59,723 nt of DNA from an uncultured Eubacteriales bacterium (GCA_900553025.1 USBT01000004.1:1-59723); one strand, 5' to 3'. Shown: positions 44,171 through 54,583, counted from the stretch's first letter. The notes: generated from the sequence alone by a model not told the origin. Made by a program: numbers and translations.

Positions 44171-45844
44171 TTATTTGAGATTTTTCTTTTTAAATATAAG
44201 TATCGTTGTTAGTAAAGTTATCATAAGCACGGAAACAAATAATGCAAGACTTGTCATATCTCCAGTCTTCACTATATTATTTTCAATATGAGTTGTTTTC
44301 TCGGTATCTTTGTTTACTGGTGCCTTGTATTCATATTTCACAACAGGAACAGGAAATATCATAGCCTCACCTTTCATAGCATTACCATCTATCGGATGAA
44401 GAATTGCTTTTTCATTTGTAGCATATTCATATGTTCCTGATTTTTCTGGTTTGTTGACTAGTTTTTCTGAGTATTTAAGTACCACAGGCTTGTTCGGGTA
44501 TATCGTCTCATTTATTTCTAAATTTAATTTTTCATTATCTCCCTTTGTATACTCGAGGATAAATCTATATGTTCCGTCATCAAGCTTTCCAAATCCATAC
44601 ATATTTTCTTTAATTTTATTAGGCTTCAGACTTTCGTCTCCTACTGTAAGCGTAATTTTTTTAATATCATTTACAAAGTCAAAGTCGCTTCCTATGTAAT
44701 CTTCAACATAAGAGCCTTTTGAAATTTTATCTAGTACAGATTTCTTTAACTCTTCAAAACCTTTGTTAAGTTCACCCTGGTTTGAATTTCTAGTCATGTA
44801 TTTCAGGAAAGTAGTCCCGTCAAAATCCGCGGCATTCTTGAAATACACATTCATATTATACCCTTTTTTAACCATTTCTTGGAAGGTGTCATCCGTCTTC
44901 ATGAAAGCAATGTCAATATTTGCTGGCGCGTTTACTTCTATCGGCGTTGTCATTCTGCCCGTTCCTAAATAAGCTGATCCGAAGTTATACTCATATTCAT
45001 ACTGAGACCAGTTTTTAGCAGTATCATTTTCTTGTATTCTATAATAATCCAAATATTCTCCAAGTTTCTTTGGATTTGTCATAGCCTGTGAAAATATAAA
45101 ATTAGTATCATCTTCAAATTTCTTAAGGTCATTAGGAGTATTATATTCACGGCTCTGTGATTCCCAAATACCACCCTTTCTATCTGCACCATAAGCATAA
45201 GGTTGTCCCGTTGTTGGATTTGTCTGTTTCGTTGGGTTTCCAAATGATCTGGTATATGCTTTTGTATAATCTTCGTCTTTTGAATAAAGATATGTTGCTC
45301 CATCACTAATAAGTATTACATGTTTATTTTCAGCCTTAACTTTGCTATCTTTGTCAAGAATATCTTTTGCTGCAAGAAGTCCAGCATGCATATTTGTTCC
45401 CATGCTTACACTTGAATTCATTGCGCTTATGATATTATCATACCCTTCTACAACATCTATTAAGTTTTGTTTGATATTACCACTCCTGTTGAAAAGAACA
45501 ACGCCGACCTTGATATTAAGGCCCTTTTCTTCAGCCTGCTTCCTAACATCTTAAAGGAATATTTTTGCATTATTATAAATATCCTCCTGTGCTGATGCAC
45601 CCGATTTATCGAGTACAAATACAATATCCGACGGTAAAACTTCCTGTTTCCCCGGGAATGATAGCTTGACTTTTGTCTCAAGATTTTTATCCAGTTCAGA
45701 TGCTACCTTTTCATTTTTAGTAAATTCTTGATTATTATTTTCATCTAAAGATACTGCAAACGCACTTGTTGTTCCGATTAATACACTAAACGCCATAAGT
45801 AGAGGCATAATTTTTCCTATCGTTTTTTTCATTGTTTTTTTCAT
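44171..45844 (-). pseudogene. von Willebrand A-domain surface protein with one in-frame stop
   Basis: One frame of about 557 codons. A signal peptide (GKIMPLLMAFSVLIGTTSAFA) is followed by a VWA domain with FVLDKSGAS (the MIDAS motif, its last Ser replaced by Ala), TAA at 45551-45553 after NAKIFL, then DVRKQAEEKGLN, GVVLFNRSGN, the MIDAS threonine in MGTNMHAGL and ILISDG. Beta-rich repeats, NNIVKTGDM, a hydrophobic helix and KKKNLK end it like a sortase substrate. AAGGAG precedes the ATG. The AAA-to-TAA change is the only break visible, so it is a fresh pseudogene, a strain variant or a sequence error. Confidence 0.82.
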
Positions 45845-45883
45845 TGTAATTATCTCCTTTATATTAAAAAATATATAAAAAAA

Positions 45884-45928
45884 TTGGCAGGAATATATAC
45901 CTATCCATCAGGTATATATTCCTGCCAA
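45884..45928 (-). terminator. 19-bp perfect hairpin with T-run: fbp terminator or leader attenuator
   Basis: TTGGCAGGAATATATACCT (45884-45902) pairs perfectly with 45910-45928 across a 7-base loop, and on the minus strand is followed by seven T. It lies downstream of fbp and only 40 bases before the VWA gene start. Confidence 0.8.
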
Positions 45929-45976
45929 CAATCAAGAACTATATCACAAAAAGACAGAACTCTATCTATGTATGTA

Positions 45977-46034
<58 letters not shown>

Positions 46035-46109
46035 CTAATTATCCTCAAATGATTCATAACTGTCAAGTTCCTAACACATCGCATCATCGTGATGATTTAT
46101 TATATTTCC

Positions 46110-48107
46110 CTAATACTGCACAGGTATCAGGTCAAATGCTTTGTCGTCATATTTTTCCTTGATAATACCGTTGTCATAGCAGTCCATCAGGGCTCTGAGG
46201 TCTACGACCATTTCGACCATCTCTTTACCTATGTCCGTATCTATTACCATCATTCTCTCTGGAAGCGTCTCGACTGTTTGCATAATAGGAGAAACAAATT
46301 CTTGAGTTCCATCAGCCTTTAGTGGGCTATATGGCTTGTGCTGGGCAAGAGCCATAAATCTTGAGTTGAATATGAAGGTGTATCCTGCAATTCCCGTTTT
46401 CTTTTGATAAGCCTTTGATATTCCGCCATCTATTACATACAAAAGTCCTCCGCCCTTTATCGGAGATTCTCCGTCCTTGAATTTAACCGGAACATGCCCA
46501 TTGAGAATCTTAGCCCTGTTCGGATCAAGCCCAAACTCTCTTATGATTTTTTCACAAGGCTCCCTCCTCTTGATAAGCTCATAATACGGTCTTACCGGTT
46601 CCTTATGCGTTGCCTTATCATCTATGAACAACCTCTCAAAAGTCGTCATCTTCTCTTTTCCAAATAGTGGTGAATTAAACCCAAGCCACAGATACCACAT
46701 TATATCCCCTGGATATTCGTTGGTGCCGACATAGCTTTCGGGTGAAAAATAGGCCCTTCTAACAAGTGTGTCAAGATGGTCCATAAGAGCCTTGCCCTTG
46801 AGAGTTTTACCGCCAATATTAACATCGAGGAATACTCCTGCCTCTCCGTCATCATCCATAGGAATACATCCGTGATAAAGAAGATTTCCATTGTATATAG
46901 TGTACAATGCACCTCTGCTGTAGAGGAACTTGATATGTCTTTGCAATTTTTCTGATTTTAGGAAGGATGCCGAAAGAGCTTCCATTACCTGTTCTTCCTC
47001 TTCAGAAAGCTCATACGGATTTTCAGGATCAATCGTTGGGAAATTGCATTCCCTAAGCTCATGAAGTTCACCTTCTATCTCGACAATGCCCTTCTCCTTG
47101 TCTATTTTGTGAAGTAATAGCCTGTGTTCAAGGTTGTATTCAGGATGTGCTTTAATTCTCTGACCTTCAAGTTTAAACTGCATGATCGCAATTGCCTTAT
47201 GCATTTTGGCTGCAAGCTTCTCATCAACAGGGTCAAAATTATTTCTATCGAGCATGTGTGGCATAAATTTGTCGCACGGATCATCCCCATAGCATGTGTT
47301 CGCAAACATCGCGAGAGGTCTTAGGTTAATTCCATATCCAATTTCAAGCATATCAAAGTTGTTATAACTAATGTTCATGCGCAAAACATTGGCAATGCAC
47401 GCCCAGTGTCCCGCAGCAGCTCCCATCCAAACCATGTCGTGGTTGCCCCACTGGAAATCAACCTCATTTCGCTTCATGAGAAAATCCATAATATAGTCAG
47501 GATGTGCTCCTCTGTCAAATATATCTCCTATAATGTGTAGGTAGTCAACGGCGAGGTCGCTAGTGGCATTAGCCATTGAAATAATAAAGCTTTCCGCCAT
47601 TCCTGTTTCAATTATAGTGTCAATAATAGATTTATAGTAATATGATCTATTCTCCTCATCGTCTGCGTGTAGGAGCTCATCTATTGCATATTCTGCATAT
47701 TTAGGCAGCTTTCTTCTAACCTTTGATCTTGTATACTTGGTGCTCACAGATTTGCATATAGTGATAAGCCTGTAAATCACTGTTACTGCCCACTTATTAA
47801 AATCATCCTCGGATTTCTTTCTCCGCTTAATCTCATTAACTGGATCATAAATTAAGGCTGCGAGGGCATCTCGATCCTCATCACTTAAAATACCACCATA
47901 GTGCTCGTCTATTTTGCTCTTAATAGTTCCTGAAGCACTTTTAAGCATATGTACAAAGGCTTCATGCTCTCCGTGAAGGTCGCTCAAAAAATACTCTGTA
48001 CCCTTAGGCAATGCAAGTATAGCATTGATATTAACTATCTCAGCGGCCGCTGCCATTGCATTAGGATAGTCCCTGGAAAGTCTTTTCAAATACTTGATAT
48101 CAGCCAT
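46110..48107 (-). CDS. fbp: Fructose-1,6-bisphosphatase, class III
   Basis: A 665-residue gluconeogenic phosphatase of the Firmicutes type, unrelated to the classical enzyme. Metallophosphoesterase motifs appear as FLSDLHGEHEAF, IIGDIFDRGAHPD, WGNHDMVWMGAA and LNGHVPVKFKDGE. The total length agrees with the Bacillus subtilis enzyme. GGAGGAG precedes the ATG and overlaps the end of murA, so it is co-transcribed downstream of murA. Confidence 0.95.
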   Translation of the reverse strand: MADIKYLKRLSRDYPNAMAAAAEIVNINAILALPKGTEYFLSDLHGEHEAFVHMLKSASGTIKSKIDEHYGGILSDEDRDALAALIYDPVNEIKRRKKSEDDFNKWAVTVIYRLITICKSVSTKYTRSKVRRKLPKYAEYAIDELLHADDEENRSYYYKSIIDTIIETGMAESFIISMANATSDLAVDYLHIIGDIFDRGAHPDYIMDFLMKRNEVDFQWGNHDMVWMGAAAGHWACIANVLRMNISYNNFDMLEIGYGINLRPLAMFANTCYGDDPCDKFMPHMLDRNNFDPVDEKLAAKMHKAIAIMQFKLEGQRIKAHPEYNLEHRLLLHKIDKEKGIVEIEGELHELRECNFPTIDPENPYELSEEEEQVMEALSASFLKSEKLQRHIKFLYSRGALYTIYNGNLLYHGCIPMDDDGEAGVFLDVNIGGKTLKGKALMDHLDTLVRRAYFSPESYVGTNEYPGDIMWYLWLGFNSPLFGKEKMTTFERLFIDDKATHKEPVRPYYELIKRREPCEKIIREFGLDPNRAKILNGHVPVKFKDGESPIKGGGLLYVIDGGISKAYQKKTGIAGYTFIFNSRFMALAQHKPYSPLKADGTQEFVSPIMQTVETLPERMMVIDTDIGKEMVEMVVDLRALMDCYDNGIIKEKYDDKAFDLIPVQY

Positions 48108-49379
48108 TTACTCCTCCAACTTAAAGATATTTGCACCTAGATTTCTGAATTTTTCAACAAATTTCTCATAGCCTCGCTCAATGTGGTATATTTCGGAAAT
48201 TTCGGTAGTACCCTCTGCTGCAAGACCAGCTAAAACTAATGCAGCACCTGCCCTTAAATCGGTCGCAATAACCTGTGCACCCTGCAAAACCTTACTGCCT
48301 GTTATATATGCTCTGTTTCCGTCAGTTTTAATATTTGCACCCATTCTGTTTAGTTCCGCAACATGCATAAATCTGTTTTCAAATACGGTTTCAATTACGG
48401 TGCTGTTACCATCAACAGTTGTAAGGTAACTCATAAACGGGCTTTGTATATCGGTTGGGAATCCTGGATATGGTAAGGTCTTGAGATCTGTAGATTTAAA
48501 ATGTCTATCCTTCTCATCTGCTCTTATTCTCATCCCCTGCTCTTCAAGAAATACATCTACGCCACATTCTCTGAGCTTTGCTGCTATAGGCATCACGTGA
48601 TCAGGCACAACATTTTTTATAAGGACATTTCCCCTTGTTATAGCCGCTGCAAGCATAAAGGTTCCAGTTTCAATCCTATCGGGAATTACAGTGTGTTTTG
48701 CAGATTTCAGATGTTCTACTCCTTCAATCTTGATGTGGTCAGTTCCAGCACCTTTGATCTTTGCGCCCATTTTGTTTAAAAAGCTTGCTAAGTCAACAAT
48801 TTCTGGTTCCTCAGCAGCATTAAAAATAGAAGTCGATCCCTTCGCAAGAACTGCTGCCGTCATGATATTTTCAGTTGCACCAACACTAGGGAAGTCGAGG
48901 TAAATACTATTGCCTATCAGACCTCCTTCAGGTGCTACACACTCAACATAGCTGTCTTCAAGAATAACCTCTGCACCAAGAGCCTCAAAACCTTTTAAGT
49001 GCAAATCTATAGGTCTTGCTCCTATCGTACACCCACCTGGAAGATATACCTTCCCTTTTCCTGAACGCGCCAAAAGGGGCCCCATTATCAAAAATGAAGC
49101 CCTCATCTTGTTTACCAGTTCAAAACATCCTTCTACACTGGTTATTTTCTCTGTATATATTTCTAAGTGCCCCTCTTTGATAGTATTAACCTTAGAGCCT
49201 ACGGATTCCAAAATTTCTTTCATCACTTTGACATCACGAAGATCAGGAACATCCTTAATCTCACAAGGCTCTTCAGCCAAAAGTGAAGCTGCCATAAGTG
49301 GTAGTACAGCATTCTTTGCTCCACTTATGGTAACCTCACCTGATAGCGGGCCATTATTTTGTACTAAAAACTTTGCCAT
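48108..49379 (-). CDS. murA: UDP-N-acetylglucosamine 1-carboxyvinyltransferase
   Basis: First committed step of peptidoglycan synthesis, adding enolpyruvate to UDP-GlcNAc. LSGEVTISGAKNAVLPLMAA is the N-terminal signature. LPGGCTIGARP holds the catalytic cysteine (near residue 118), the fosfomycin target. The conserved arginine-containing C-terminal blocks are present. The ATG at 49379 is preferred: GGAGG lies five bases upstream, whereas the longer frame to 49409 has none. Confidence 0.96.
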   Translation of the reverse strand: MAKFLVQNNGPLSGEVTISGAKNAVLPLMAASLLAEEPCEIKDVPDLRDVKVMKEILESVGSKVNTIKEGHLEIYTEKITSVEGCFELVNKMRASFLIMGPLLARSGKGKVYLPGGCTIGARPIDLHLKGFEALGAEVILEDSYVECVAPEGGLIGNSIYLDFPSVGATENIMTAAVLAKGSTSIFNAAEEPEIVDLASFLNKMGAKIKGAGTDHIKIEGVEHLKSAKHTVIPDRIETGTFMLAAAITRGNVLIKNVVPDHVMPIAAKLRECGVDVFLEEQGMRIRADEKDRHFKSTDLKTLPYPGFPTDIQSPFMSYLTTVDGNSTVIETVFENRFMHVAELNRMGANIKTDGNRAYITGSKVLQGAQVIATDLRAGAALVLAGLAAEGTTEISEIYHIERGYEKFVEKFRNLGANIFKLEE

Positions 49380-49482
49380 TAATTCCTCCACGAATTTTTC
49401 TATTTTCATTATAATAGAATTGAGGAATTATTTCAAGGCGCAAAGGGGTTGTAAACGACCATGTCTAGTCTGTTGCGGGCAA

Positions 49483-51123
49483 TTACATCATTCCGCCCAT
49501 ACCACCCATTCCGTTCATGCCACCCATAGCAGGCATCTCAGGCTCATTTGACTTTATCTCAGAAACTGTTGCCTCTGTGGTAAGCAGCATTGATGATACG
49601 CTTGCTGCATTTTGAATAGCAGATCTGGTTACCTTAGCAGGATCTACAATACCTTCCTTAATCATATCAACATATTCTTCTGACGCAGCATTGAATCCGA
49701 TGCCTTTCTCTCTTGACTTAACCTCTGAAACAACAACAGAACCTTCAAAACCAGCATTTTCAGCAATCTGACGAACCGGTTCTTCTAGTGCTCTAAGTAT
49801 AATCTTAGCACCAGTCTTTCTGTCGCCTTCCTGTTTTTCTGAATAATCTGCAACTGCCGGAAGTACAGATATGAGAGCCACGCCACCACCGGCAACAATG
49901 CCTTCTTCAACTGCCGCCTTAGTAGCATTTAGAGCGTCCTCAATTCTCAGCTTCTTTTCTTTAAGCTCTGTCTCTGTTGCAGCACCAACCTTGATGACAG
50001 CTACACCACCTGAGAGCTTAGCAAGTCTTTCCTGAAGCTTTTCTTTATCAAATTCAGAATCACTCTCCTCAATCTGTTTCTTGATAGACGCAATCCTGCT
50101 TTCGATTTCAGACGATTCACCATGTCCACCTACTATTACTGTTTTATCCTTATTAACTTTAACAGTAGCGGCTTCTCCAAGAAGATCCAATGTTGCTTCT
50201 TTGAGATCATATCCTACTTCTTCGCTTATAACAGTACCACCTGTCAAAATAGCGATGTCTTCCATCATTGCCTTTCTTCGGTCACCAAACCCTGGAGCTT
50301 TAACAGCAACAACATCAATTGTTCCTCTAAGCTTGTTTACAACAAGAGTTGCAAGTGCTTCACCTTCAATATCCTCAGCGATAATAAACAATTTCCTTCC
50401 AACCTTTACGACCTGCTCAAGTAGTGGAAGAAGATCCTGAATATTGTTTATCTTCTTATCGGTCAACAAAATATATGGATTTTCTATAGATGCTTCCATT
50501 TTTTCTGTATCGTTTACCATATAAGCTGACAAATATCCCCTATCAAACTGCATTCCTTCGACAACTTCAAGAACAGTTCCTGTTGATTTAGACTCCTCAA
50601 CTGTGATAACTCCATCGGTTCCTACCTTCTCCATAGCATCTGCAATGAGCTCACCAACATTTTCATCATCAGCTGACACTGAAGCAACCTGAGAAATTTT
50701 GTCCTTAGAATCAACATTCTTCGCGATCTTCTTAATCTCGTCAACTGCAACATCCACTGCACCATTTATTCCTCTCTTTAGTTCCATAGGATTTGCACCT
50801 GCAGCAAGATTCTTAAAGCCTTCTCTTACAATAATCTGAGTCAAAAGAGTTGCTGTTGTAGTTCCATCACCAGCAACGTCATTTGTTTTGGTTGCAACTT
50901 CTCTAACAAGCTGTGCACCCATATCTTCAACCTTATCTTCAAGATCAATTTCCTTAGCGATTGTAACACCATCGTTAGTGATGAGTGGGCTACCAAAAGA
51001 TTTATCTATCAAAACGTTCCTACCCTTTGGTCCAAGTGTAATCTTTACTGTATTTGCAAGTTTATCAACACCTGCCTGTAATTTTTGTCTGGCATCTTCG
51101 CCAAAATAAATATCCTTTGCCAT
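49483..51123 (-). CDS. groEL: Chaperonin GroEL
   Basis: A 546-residue 60-kDa chaperonin subunit. KITLGPKGRNVLIDKSFG, the ATP-site VAGDGTTTATLL and the closing GGMNGMGGMGGMM repeat are diagnostic. It follows groES by 52 bases and is expressed with it from the HrcA-controlled promoter. Confidence 0.99.
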   Translation of the reverse strand: MAKDIYFGEDARQKLQAGVDKLANTVKITLGPKGRNVLIDKSFGSPLITNDGVTIAKEIDLEDKVEDMGAQLVREVATKTNDVAGDGTTTATLLTQIIVREGFKNLAAGANPMELKRGINGAVDVAVDEIKKIAKNVDSKDKISQVASVSADDENVGELIADAMEKVGTDGVITVEESKSTGTVLEVVEGMQFDRGYLSAYMVNDTEKMEASIENPYILLTDKKINNIQDLLPLLEQVVKVGRKLFIIAEDIEGEALATLVVNKLRGTIDVVAVKAPGFGDRRKAMMEDIAILTGGTVISEEVGYDLKEATLDLLGEAATVKVNKDKTVIVGGHGESSEIESRIASIKKQIEESDSEFDKEKLQERLAKLSGGVAVIKVGAATETELKEKKLRIEDALNATKAAVEEGIVAGGGVALISVLPAVADYSEKQEGDRKTGAKIILRALEEPVRQIAENAGFEGSVVVSEVKSREKGIGFNAASEEYVDMIKEGIVDPAKVTRSAIQNAASVSSMLLTTEATVSEIKSNEPEMPAMGGMNGMGGMGGMM

Positions 51124-51175
51124 ATTATCCTCCTAAATATCTAGTATATCTTAATGTAAATTGCGAACTTTATAA

Positions 51176-51454
51176 TTATTCAACTATTGCCAAAATATCC
51201 TTTTGATTAAGTATGGTGTACTCCTCTCCATCATACTTAACTTCAGTTCCTGCATACTTTGAAAATACAACTTTATCTCCAACAGAAAGTTCCATTTTCT
51301 CATCCTCAGTTCCAGCTCCTACAGCCATAACCTCTGCAATCTGTGGTGCTTCCTTAGCTGAACTTGTAAGAATAATTCCTCCTGCGGTCTTCTCTTCTGC
51401 ATCAAGCTTCTTAATCAATACTCTGCTTCCAAGCGGTCTGATACCAATACTCAT
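51176..51454 (-). CDS. groES: Co-chaperonin GroES
   Basis: A 92-residue lid of the GroEL chamber. RPLGSRVLIKKLDAEEKTAGGI and VGDKVVFSKYAGTEVKYDGEEY are typical. First gene of the groESL operon, with a CIRCE element and promoter directly upstream. Confidence 0.99.
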   Translation of the reverse strand: MSIGIRPLGSRVLIKKLDAEEKTAGGIILTSSAKEAPQIAEVMAVGAGTEDEKMELSVGDKVVFSKYAGTEVKYDGEEYTILNQKDILAIVE

Positions 51455-51504
51455 ATGATTTCCTCCTATACATATTATTTATATCTAATCTAGTTTGGCT
51501 TATG

Positions 51505-51531
51505 TCAGCACTCTCTATCGAAGAGTGCTAA
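51505..51531 (-). promoter_or_regulatory. CIRCE operator (HrcA site)
   Basis: On the minus strand TTAGCACTC, nine bases, GAGTGCTGA: the canonical inverted repeat with one mismatch. It lies just after the promoter, where HrcA blocks initiation until heat stress. Confidence 0.95.
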
Positions 51532-51541
51532 CTATATTTAT

Positions 51542-51569
51542 ATTCTAACACCTGCTTTTATTTTGTCAA
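51542..51569 (-). promoter_or_regulatory. groESL promoter
   Basis: Minus strand TTGACA (51564-51569), 16 bp, TAGAAT (51542-51547), immediately followed by CIRCE. Confidence 0.8.
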
Positions 51570-51596
51570 GGATATTGTGAAATATATTTTTAAAAT

Positions 51597-52484
51597 TTAA
51601 CTGTTATTTTCTCTCATATAGTAAAATAAATATTGTTGCGCATATCCACCAAAGGCTCCGAAATTTGAGGCTGCAAAATCTGAAATCGCACTAAAATCAT
51701 CCTCAGGCAGTCCGTATACATGATTCATTACTCTCCTAACCCAAACATCAATGGGAAAGCTTTCTCGCTTAGAAAGTCCAAATAGAGCGATGCAGTTAGC
51801 AACCTTAGGTCCTACACCCGTCAACTCGAGCAAATCCTCGTAATTTTGTGGCATGCCCTTCTCCAAAACCTGTTTTGCAGATTCTATAATATATTTTGCC
51901 CTGTACCCCAGTCGAATTGGGCTTAAATCCTCAATTTCTAGTCCTGCGATAGTTTCAGGACTTGGAATTGAGTAAGCTTTGAAATCTACATTTAGCAGTT
52001 CACCTATCTTCCTTGCTTCTGAAATTTCTTCACCAAAGTGAATGGACAAATTATTAATACAGCCTTTGATTCTTGGGATATTATTATTTTGTGAAATTAT
52101 AAATGACAAAATAGTTTCCCATAAGTCCTGATTCAAAATTCTAATCCCATATCCGAAGTTTATTGCTTCGGTAATTTTGGTATCATTTGAAATTAAGGTT
52201 TCTTTAATTTTGCCATAATCTCTGTCTAAGTCGAAATAACTGCGCCAAAATTCCTCACTGCCACTTCCTATTATAGTTAATTCCCTTGTTAGCAACTCGT
52301 ATTCGACTATCGCAGTATTTTTACTAGCTATTCCTATATACCTTTGTATTTCTTTTGGAGAGTCTTCCTTATATTCATATTTTTGACATCCGTTATTTAC
52401 ACTTTCCCATCTAAAACACTGTCCACATTTAAAAATATGTTCAAGGTTACAATCCCTGACATCATGAAAAATAATTTTGTTCAT
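51597..52484 (-). CDS. ogg: OGG-type 8-oxoguanine DNA glycosylase/AP lyase
   Basis: A 295-residue base-excision repair enzyme of the eukaryote-like OGG family, found in Clostridia. The N-terminal domain has FKCGQCFRWE. The HhH-GPD region follows: ISQNNNIPRIKG, LTGVGPKVANC with the nucleophile lysine near K227, and FPIDVWVRRV with the catalytic aspartate D246. Their 19-residue spacing equals that of human OGG1 (K249/D268). It removes 8-oxoG opposite C. Confidence 0.92.
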   Translation of the reverse strand: MNKIIFHDVRDCNLEHIFKCGQCFRWESVNNGCQKYEYKEDSPKEIQRYIGIASKNTAIVEYELLTRELTIIGSGSEEFWRSYFDLDRDYGKIKETLISNDTKITEAINFGYGIRILNQDLWETILSFIISQNNNIPRIKGCINNLSIHFGEEISEARKIGELLNVDFKAYSIPSPETIAGLEIEDLSPIRLGYRAKYIIESAKQVLEKGMPQNYEDLLELTGVGPKVANCIALFGLSKRESFPIDVWVRRVMNHVYGLPEDDFSAISDFAASNFGAFGGYAQQYLFYYMRENNS

Positions 52485-52511
52485 AACCTGATCTTTCTAA
52501 TCAAACTGATT

Positions 52512-53432
52512 TTAATCTAGAATACTGTATGGCGATCTTATACCTTTAACTTCTATTTTTATATATTCTATGTTGAAGGCCGTCATCTTTTCAATCATAT
52601 CAAACAACTTTTTCTGATAATTTGCTGCTGTTTCGAACGGATCCACATTTTTATCAAGCAACACCGAAACATTTATTCGCATAGCATCGATAGATGTATT
52701 TCCATATACTTTTACAATGTCCTTAACTCCGAGTGTCGTTCGACCTACACATTTTGCTATATCGGCTACGACCTTATCAGAGATGAAAAATTCACCTACA
52801 TAACTATAAGTTGGCCTGACAACGGTCAAATCTCTTCTCATAGCACGTTTATTCTTCTTTCCATGATTTTTTTCTGAAGAGTGCTGAGAGTTCCTCGGTA
52901 GCTTCGTTCCTGATATTCCCGGAATTTGTCCGATGTTTTGTTGGATATCTCTAAATACTTGAAGGGGATCCATAAAGTATCCTGCAAAATCTCTCTTTAA
53001 TTGAAGCGTTGGCGCTGGGATTACATGCTTACCAAATATATGCCGCTGTTTTGCAGCGAGCTTTCTCTCTTCCTCCGTTGTCAAGTCTTCAATTTTAATT
53101 TGATTCTCTGGTAACGGCTCAGGGATTCCAAGTCTTTCTATGATTCTTTCTACCATGCGATCCGATGTTCCTATAATTAATATTGAATCCGGATTGACTC
53201 TTTTGATAGCTGAAAGCACCGCAGTTCTGTGTTTATCCAAACGAAACAGAGCGGTTTTGATAGCTCCTATTGTGGTATTCTGTCTTTTTGCTGACATTCC
53301 GGCAATAACCTGTGAGTGATAAATAAATAGCCCATCATCAATAATTGATTCAATATTTAGGTCTTTACATAGGGTTAGCGCCTGATAACTTTTGCCGGTT
53401 CCCGATTTTCCTACCAAGGTATAAACTTTCAT
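52512..53432 (-). CDS. P-loop protein with Asp23/Gls24-like C-terminus, function unknown
   Basis: A 306-residue protein. Residues 6-15 (LVGKSGTGKS) are a clean Walker A motif near the start, and SILIIGTSD is a plausible Walker B-like strand. A basic linker (KNHGKKNKRAMRRD) leads to a C-terminal part (YSYVGEFFISDKVVADIAKCV to FNIEYIKIEVKGI) resembling Asp23/Gls24 envelope-stress proteins. It is divergent from ferredoxin. The combination is found as a conserved but uncharacterised Clostridia protein as far as I know; the role is unknown. Confidence 0.65.
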   Translation of the reverse strand: MKVYTLVGKSGTGKSYQALTLCKDLNIESIIDDGLFIYHSQVIAGMSAKRQNTTIGAIKTALFRLDKHRTAVLSAIKRVNPDSILIIGTSDRMVERIIERLGIPEPLPENQIKIEDLTTEEERKLAAKQRHIFGKHVIPAPTLQLKRDFAGYFMDPLQVFRDIQQNIGQIPGISGTKLPRNSQHSSEKNHGKKNKRAMRRDLTVVRPTYSYVGEFFISDKVVADIAKCVGRTTLGVKDIVKVYGNTSIDAMRINVSVLLDKNVDPFETAANYQKKLFDMIEKMTAFNIEYIKIEVKGIRSPYSILD

Positions 53433-53499
53433 CTTTACTTATCTTGTCCCTTCTGATATAATGAACTCGGTTAAAAACATTTAAAAGGAGGAATTTACA

Positions 53500-53670
53500 A
53501 TGGCTTATAAAATTGAAGATAGCTGCATCGCTTGTGGTGCTTGCGAAGCAGAATGCCCAACTGGTGCAATCAGCGAAGGAGATGGAATCTTCGTAATTGA
53601 TGCTGATACTTGCATCGACTGTGGTGCATGCGCAGGTGTATGTCCAACAGGCGCTCCTGTAGAAGCATAA
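53500..53670 (+). CDS. 2[4Fe-4S] ferredoxin
   Basis: A 56-residue clostridial-type ferredoxin, a low-potential electron carrier of anaerobic metabolism. Two CxxCxxCxxxCP clusters are visible: CIACGACEAECP and CIDCGACAGVCP. AAAAGGAGG precedes the ATG. TATAAT at 53457-53462 with a weak -35 box forms its promoter. A strong terminator follows, so it is monocistronic. Confidence 0.97.
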   Translation: MAYKIEDSCIACGACEAECPTGAISEGDGIFVIDADTCIDCGACAGVCPTGAPVEA

Positions 53671-53746
53671 TCAAGTCTTGATTCGACTTAAACATGCAGC
53701 TTATTTGTTTTGAATTGATTTTCAATACAGATAGTCCAGAAAAAGC

Positions 53747-53773
53747 AAACCGCTTCGTTTGAAGCGGTTTTTT
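53747..53773 (+). terminator. Terminator of the ferredoxin gene
   Basis: AAACCGCTTC pairs with GAAGCGGTTT across GTTT, followed by more T. 53774-53926 shows no gene. Confidence 0.9.
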
Positions 53774-53926
53774 CGTGTTTTGTTTCGCTGAAGCAAAAGC
53801 CAAAAACAAATTGGGCATACCGCAAAATTCAAAGCAACCGTTTCTGCCTTCGCATTATTTGAAAATTACTTTGTGGAATGCTCTGTCATAAATTAATAAT
53901 AGTTATATGCTGTGTTTACAACTAAC

Positions 53927-54583
53927 CTATTTTGTTTTTTTAGAATTAGTTTTTTCGATGTCTTTTATATGATAAGCCAGTGAATGCAGACTATCAGATA
54001 AATGAACATTTTCGACTGCTACGCGTTCAGGTACCTCAAGGTCTAAAGGAGCGAAATTCCAGATTCCCTTTACTCCTGCAAATGTCAATCTGTCCGCAAT
54101 GGCTTGAGCATTCTCCTTGTTTACACATATTATGCCTATATCTATTTTGTTGTCTTCGACATAGTCCACAAGATCATCATTGTCAAGAATCTTATAGCCA
54201 TTCATATCTTTGCCTATGAGTTCTTTCTTCACGTCAAAAGCTGCGCACATCTCAAATCCGCCCTTGTATGATGCTATGTAATTTGCAATAGCGGTGCCAA
54301 GATTTCCTGCACCTACCAATACCATTTTGTAGTTTTTATCCAGGCCCAAAATTCCACTAATTTCATTATACAGCCCTTCAACACTATATCCATATCCTTG
54401 CTGGCCAAAGCCTCCAAAATTATTTAAATCCTGCCTTATCTGACTTGCCGTGTAACCGATAATCTCAGAGAATTCTTTGCTCGAAATTTTCTCAACACCC
54501 TTACGCTTAAGTTCATATAGATATCTTCGATACCTTGGCAGTCTTTTGATGACCGCACTTGAAATCTTAGTTGTTCTCTTCAT
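53927..54583 (-). CDS. rex: Redox-sensing transcriptional repressor Rex
   Basis: A 218-residue repressor that senses the NADH/NAD+ ratio and controls fermentation genes. The winged helix is ISSKEFSEIIGYTASQIRQDL with the characteristic NNFGGFGQQGYGY wing. The NAD fold is VLVGAGNLGTAIANY. The C-terminal dimer helix swaps between subunits. It is transcribed alone; no Rex site was looked for genome-wide. Confidence 0.96.
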   Translation of the reverse strand: MKRTTKISSAVIKRLPRYRRYLYELKRKGVEKISSKEFSEIIGYTASQIRQDLNNFGGFGQQGYGYSVEGLYNEISGILGLDKNYKMVLVGAGNLGTAIANYIASYKGGFEMCAAFDVKKELIGKDMNGYKILDNDDLVDYVEDNKIDIGIICVNKENAQAIADRLTFAGVKGIWNFAPLDLEVPERVAVENVHLSDSLHSLAYHIKDIEKTNSKKTK

